NCBI GenBank assembly: GCA_001311565.1
Contig: BBBM01000021.1
Location: 1 to 43,352, forward strand
Length of the DNA stretch: 43,352 nucleotides
Source: Desulfothermus okinawensis JCM 13304
GTDB taxonomy: Bacteria > Desulfobacterota > Desulfovibrionia > Desulfovibrionales > Desulfothermaceae
Reading direction: 5' to 3'
This document shows, piece after piece, positions 40,063 through 43,352 of this stretch. The first letter of the stretch is position 1; each line of letters opens with the position of its first letter. Below the pieces are notes generated by a model. It was not told the DNA's origin, did not search any database, and saw nothing but the letters and a program-made list of their open reading frames with translations. Both the position numbers and the translations under genes were made by a program.

Positions 40063-40415
40063 TTAGTTTGCAGTTGCCAATATCCTGGTCTTTCTCCTGA
40101 GTTTTTTTGATCTGCTTTCTAATTTTATCCCTTTCTTTTCTGTTTCTTCTAGGGATAGCGAGCTTTGCCTGTCTTAGTTTTTTTTATCTCTCTTTTTAGC
40201 TCAAAAATTTGTTCCTTGTAGGGAGATACTGTGCCTTCTTCCTCAAGACCAAGCACTTCTTTAATTTTTGCGAGCAATTCCTCTTTTTGCATGCCAGATG
40301 CCCCAACGATCTGGGGAATTTTTTTCCATGGCAAGCTGCCTGAGCTCTTTTGCAGTCATTTTTTTCCAAAGGCTTTTTTTAGTTCCAAGGACTCCAAGGT
40401 AATTTCATCGCTCAT
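40063..40415 (-). CDS. Rho_N (Rho N-terminal-like) domain protein
   Basis: About 115 aa after removing one base from T7 runs at 40091, 40319, 40356 and 40374 and from T8 at 40178. ITLESLELKKPLEKMTAKELRQLAMEK is followed by IPQIVGASGMQKEELLAKI, the SAP-like helix-extended-helix found at the N-terminus of Rho and in free-standing Rho_N proteins. The C-terminal half is very basic (RQAKLAIPRRNRKERDKIRKQI), consistent with RNA or DNA binding. GGAG precedes ATG 40415. It is just upstream of tRNA-Gln; a function in tRNA expression is not implied. Confidence 0.7.
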
Positions 40416-40429
40416 TATAGGACTCCTCC

Positions 40430-40914
40430 TTAAGGTTTTTTTATTTGCTGAATGAGTTCTAAGTATTTTATATATGCTCTGTATACTGGGCTTTTTTTTG
40501 AAATACTTTTTTTTAAATTGCCCACTTCTGACGGGATTTTGATTTTTTTTCTCCTATTTAAGGATTTTTCTTCAACTAAAATCCTGTCAAGGGGAGTTTT
40601 GTCTTCTAACAACTTATATATTATTTTGTCAAATGGTTCATAGCCCAAAAATTCATTAATTTTTTTTAAAATATCAGGGGTAAAAAAAGGTGAGCTCTTG
40701 CATAAGCAAACTGTCTTCAACCCCTATTATTAGTGTTTTTTTGTTTGTACCTAAGGGTTTTGCAAGTTTTGCAAGGTTTTCCCCCAGGACATGTTCCCAA
40801 TTTTTCCAGAGGCGAATTAATGCAAATTTTTCTGTGCCTCCTTTTTGGTCTATTATTTCAGAGATAAGTGTTGATGCGTGTTTTATGCTTTTAGTTGTTT
40901 TTTTTATATTGCAT
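40430..40914 (-). CDS. DciA-like (DUF721) protein
   Basis: About 160 aa. After the start MQYKKTTKSIKHASTLISE comes the DUF721 core: ALIRLWKNWEHVLGENLAKLAKPLG, TLIIGVEDSLLMQELTFFTPDILKKINEFLG. DciA proteins recruit the replicative helicase in many bacteria. Joining the halves needs one base less in the run at 40681-40687. ATG 40914 overlaps the 3' end of the thiolase gene by 32 bases in another frame, which suggests coupling; the ribosome site is weak. Confidence 0.7.
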
Positions 40915-41804
40915 AGATTACATAGATCCAAATACGTGGGATATCCACAGATTTTGCACTCTCTATAGTTTTCAAAACCAGTCATTGGTCTGTTTTGTTC
41001 AATGTATCTAAACAAAAAAATTCCTCTTTATACCTGGCATCTGGTTTTCTAAGAGGTTTAAGGCCTTTTTGAACTTTCTCGATGTAGCTCCCCTGGATAA
41101 TGGGCAGTCAATATTTACTGGTTCAATTGATTTTAATTGAGCATAGATTAATATTTCTTTTATTTCCAATCGATATAAGGGCTTTATTTTTGCTGGAATT
41201 TTAGGATGGGGTGAAGGGAGATAGGGGTATGTTTTTTTTACATATTCTTCTCTTTTTCCAATTAGATTTCCCAAAAGACGTCCGGCCTCATCATCTAAAT
41301 TATGACCTGTTGCAACCACAGAAAATCCCTCTTTTGTGGTCACAACATCTAAAAGTTGTCTTTTAAGCTTACCACAAACAGAGCATATCTTTCTCCTGAT
41401 TTTTTTTGTGGATTTGTACCATATCAAGGCCCACAAAATCTGTTAAATGATATATCTTCCATTCAAGGTCCCTTGGACCAGCAAAATTTTCAATGGCCTT
41501 AATTGATTTTTTGGAGAATTCATCTATTCCCAGGTCAATATGTATTCCCATGGTTTTATACCCAAGCTCATTTAAGACGTCCCAGAGCACAAGGGAATCT
41601 TTACCCCCAGAGACTGCTACCATAATGGGAGTGTCCTTTTGAATTTTTATCTTTTTCATGGCCCTGATAACTGCAGTCTTAAAAAAAATGTTCAAAGCAC
41701 TCTTTACAAAATTTTGCATTGTGGGAAGGAAGCCTTATTATAGCCTGTTTCTTGCATCTTGTGCATTTTGCATTTTTCGGTAGTGTGTCAAAGTTTTTCC
41801 CCAT
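40883..41804 (-). CDS. TtuA/TtcA-family tRNA thiolation enzyme
   Basis: About 304 aa. The N-terminal zinc site is CTRCKKQ with CKECFEHFF. The PP-loop ATPase is MVAVSGGKDSLVLWDVL. Later motifs are ICSVCGKLKRQLL, VATGHNLDDEAGRLLGNL and CPLSRGATSRKF, and the C-terminal zinc site is ECKICGYPTYLDLCNLC. Two zinc sites around a SGGKDS core fit the TtuA/Ctu1 type that 2-thiolates tRNA uridines, an Fe-S dependent reaction often linked to thermophily. GGGG lies 5 bases before ATG 41804. Breaks: A8 41680, T7 41399, T7 41233 and A7 41012; removing one base from each restores the frame. Confidence 0.85.
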
Positions 41805-41824
41805 TTTATCCCCTTTATTAATCG

Positions 41825-43352
41825 TTAATTTTTGTTGGGTAGTAATGGCTGAAATATGGTAAATGGCAATTTTATGGTGTTCTTTAAAATCCCCATGGCC
41901 TCAGCGCCAACTGCCTTTGGAGACAATGGGATTATCATTGGGTCGTTAATTTTCCCCTTTGCCTGAAATGGAATTACAAGTAGGTTCCCTCCAGTGATAT
42001 TTTTTAATATGGGAATCTTTTTTATAATCCTATCAACAGTCTTTAAAGGGGCGAATAATACAATTAAATCAACTTTCTTGGTATTGAGGTCAATTTTCCC
42101 ATGGAACGCAAGCTCCATATTGGTTCCATTTATAAAGGATTTTTTAAAAATTATAGTTCCCTTTTTGATTTCACCAATGGCCTGCAGGTTATTATATTTA
42201 AAACCTGTTTTTTTCAAGGTCAGGGACCTTTCCAAAAAAATATCTCTGTTGAATTAATAATGGTTAAAATTTGAGATATTAAGGTTAGCTTAAATATCCT
42301 TCCATCCTTTGAATCAAAGATAAATTTTCCATTAAGGGTTTTAATAAAATTATTTTTACTGTCCAGATTAGAGTGCAGATCCAGTTTTAATTTTGATGTG
42401 CCAGTAATCAACTTGTTTTTATTGGAAATTAGACAGGTCAATGTATCCTGTATTGGAAAATATGATGAATTTATCCATATGTCTAACTTATTATATTTTT
42501 CTTTTTTCTGTACCCTGGCCATTATTGGTAAATTACATAAATACCCCCTGGATACCTTAAGAAACTTAAAACCATTGTCAATAAAAATTTGTCCTCCTAA
42601 GTCTGTGATTACTCGCTTTTTATAAAAGGTGTTTTTTATTTTAAAATAAATAGTACCCTTTAGTTTTAATTGTACTTTTTTTTTCTTGTTTTTTTTGTGG
42701 AATTTATTAATTATTGGATCTAAATGTAATTTATCTGATTTTAATGCTATATCTATGTTGTTATGGTCTTTTACTAGATTTATTTTACCATATGCATTTA
42801 TTTTGTCCTTAAATAAACTGATTAAGGATTTCTCAATTACTATCATATTGTTGAAAGAATTTGCACTTAATTGTATTACAGAAAGATTAGATGATGGATC
42901 TATAAAAAGGGAATTTATTTTAATATACCCATTTGAATTTATAATATAAAATGGATTTAAAGAAAATCTTAGACTAAAGTCTCCAGAGATTTTTCCCTTT
43001 AAATAGGAATTTTCATTAATTAATCTATCTACTATATTTTTTGTTAACTCGCCCTTAAATTTAAGGGAAAAGTCTCTTTTTGTTTATTAAACAGGACATT
43101 ACACCGTGAATTTTTATATATTAGTCCAATAGCTGTAAATAATTTTATTGGATTTTTCTCTACCTTTAAGTTGGTTAATATTCCGTTTAATATTACCTGA
43201 CCATTAATAGTTACATTTTTTCCACTGGAATTGATTTTCATTTTATTTACATGGATATTGTTATTTGTCTTAACCAGTTTTAGTTGGGGAACCATTTTTT
43301 TTATTATATTCTGGATCTTTCTGGAAATGTCTCCAGAGAAGTCAATTTTTAT
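41825..43352 (-). CDS. AsmA-like membrane-associated protein, C-terminal part
   Basis: Partial: the N-terminus is outside the window (right edge). About 505 residues are visible. Repeated beta-rich units (IDFSGDISRKIQ, LKGKISGDFSLRFSL, INAYGKINLVKDHN) and a terminal AsmA-like domain (DSKDGRIFKLTLISQILTIIN, IKKGTIIFKKSFINGTNMELAFHGKID, DPMIIPLSPKAVGAEA) match the AsmA/YhdP class involved in lipid transport to the outer membrane. Breaks at the runs near 42234 and 43287 are one base too long; an A run near 43082 is one too short. It ends 21 bases before the thiolase ATG, so one transcript is likely. Confidence 0.7.

Noticed and set aside
160-43352. Programmed frameshifting or mass pseudogenisation as explanation of broken genes
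   Set aside because: The breaks hit nearly all genes, including housekeeping ones, always at homopolymers and by one base. Neither recoding nor decay predicts this.
1-43352. CRISPR array or insertion sequence
   Set aside because: No regularly spaced repeats, no transposase-like translation and no terminal inverted repeats with target duplications were found.

Overview
The window reads as a chromosomal segment of an AT-rich, anaerobic Gram-negative bacterium. It has two outer-membrane porins, lipoproteins, an RND pump, hybrid-cluster protein, clostridial-type ferredoxins, a corrinoid-activator-like ASKHA protein, a FlgM plus DVU0524-like pair and an HDOD regulator. This mix suits a Desulfobacterota-type (former deltaproteobacterial) lineage. 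The taxon is an inference; no rRNA is present.

A technical feature dominates every reading. Almost every A or T run of 7 or more inside a gene is one base too long: removing one base restores a continuous, family-like protein. Some short runs, mostly GG/GGG, are one base too short. Most genes therefore look broken in raw translation. I annotate each as one gene spanning its pieces and name the break points. I treat this as a sequencing or assembly signature, not as pseudogenisation.

Layout. 1-1474 (+): end of an Hpt-domain protein and a response regulator-HDOD fusion. 1493-1722 (+): promoter, tRNA-Val, tRNA-Asp, terminator. 1792-6177 (-): RND efflux permease and its lipoprotein adaptor. 6621-9975 (-): cytochrome c, coiled-coil porin and YeeE/YedE transporter, perhaps for a sulfur compound. 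10295-13906 (-): five genes (small helical protein, ferredoxin, zinc-ribbon HD protein, 2[4Fe-4S] ferredoxin-like protein, hcp), probably nitrosative stress or redox protection, with TGTCTCATT operator-like repeats upstream. 14244-16331 (-): RACo-like ASKHA protein with a zinc-binding N-terminus.

16613-36179 (+) is the most interesting region, a long acyl-CoA catabolic cluster. Its genes are an acyl-CoA dehydrogenase with a degenerate partner, a TetR regulator, a PHP protein, two thiolase-fold proteins that lack the thiolase catalytic residues, an SCP2-DUF35 fusion, a DUF35-MaoC fusion, three acyl-CoA synthetases, a second acyl-CoA dehydrogenase, a GlcD-like flavoprotein flanked by two HdrD-like Fe-S proteins, and a porin. 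The combination resembles the actinobacterial steroid side-chain machinery (ChsE1-ChsE2, ChsH1-ChsH2, Ltp2), where C-C cleavage is aldolytic. Here it sits in an anaerobe, with swapped domain order and an Fe-S/flavin electron outlet. I propose it as a candidate undescribed anaerobic system for degrading a branched, sterol-like or isoprenoid acyl chain.

36304-38164: FlgT-like lipoprotein (+) convergent with flgM and its partner (-). 38445-39637 (+): nikR-folE2, translationally coupled. 39802-43352 (-): AsmA-like protein (cut by the window edge), TtuA-like tRNA thiolase, DciA-like protein, Rho_N-domain protein, tRNA-Gln and tRNA-Glu with a terminator. A 16-bp copy of the tRNA-Glu 3' end lies next to this group.
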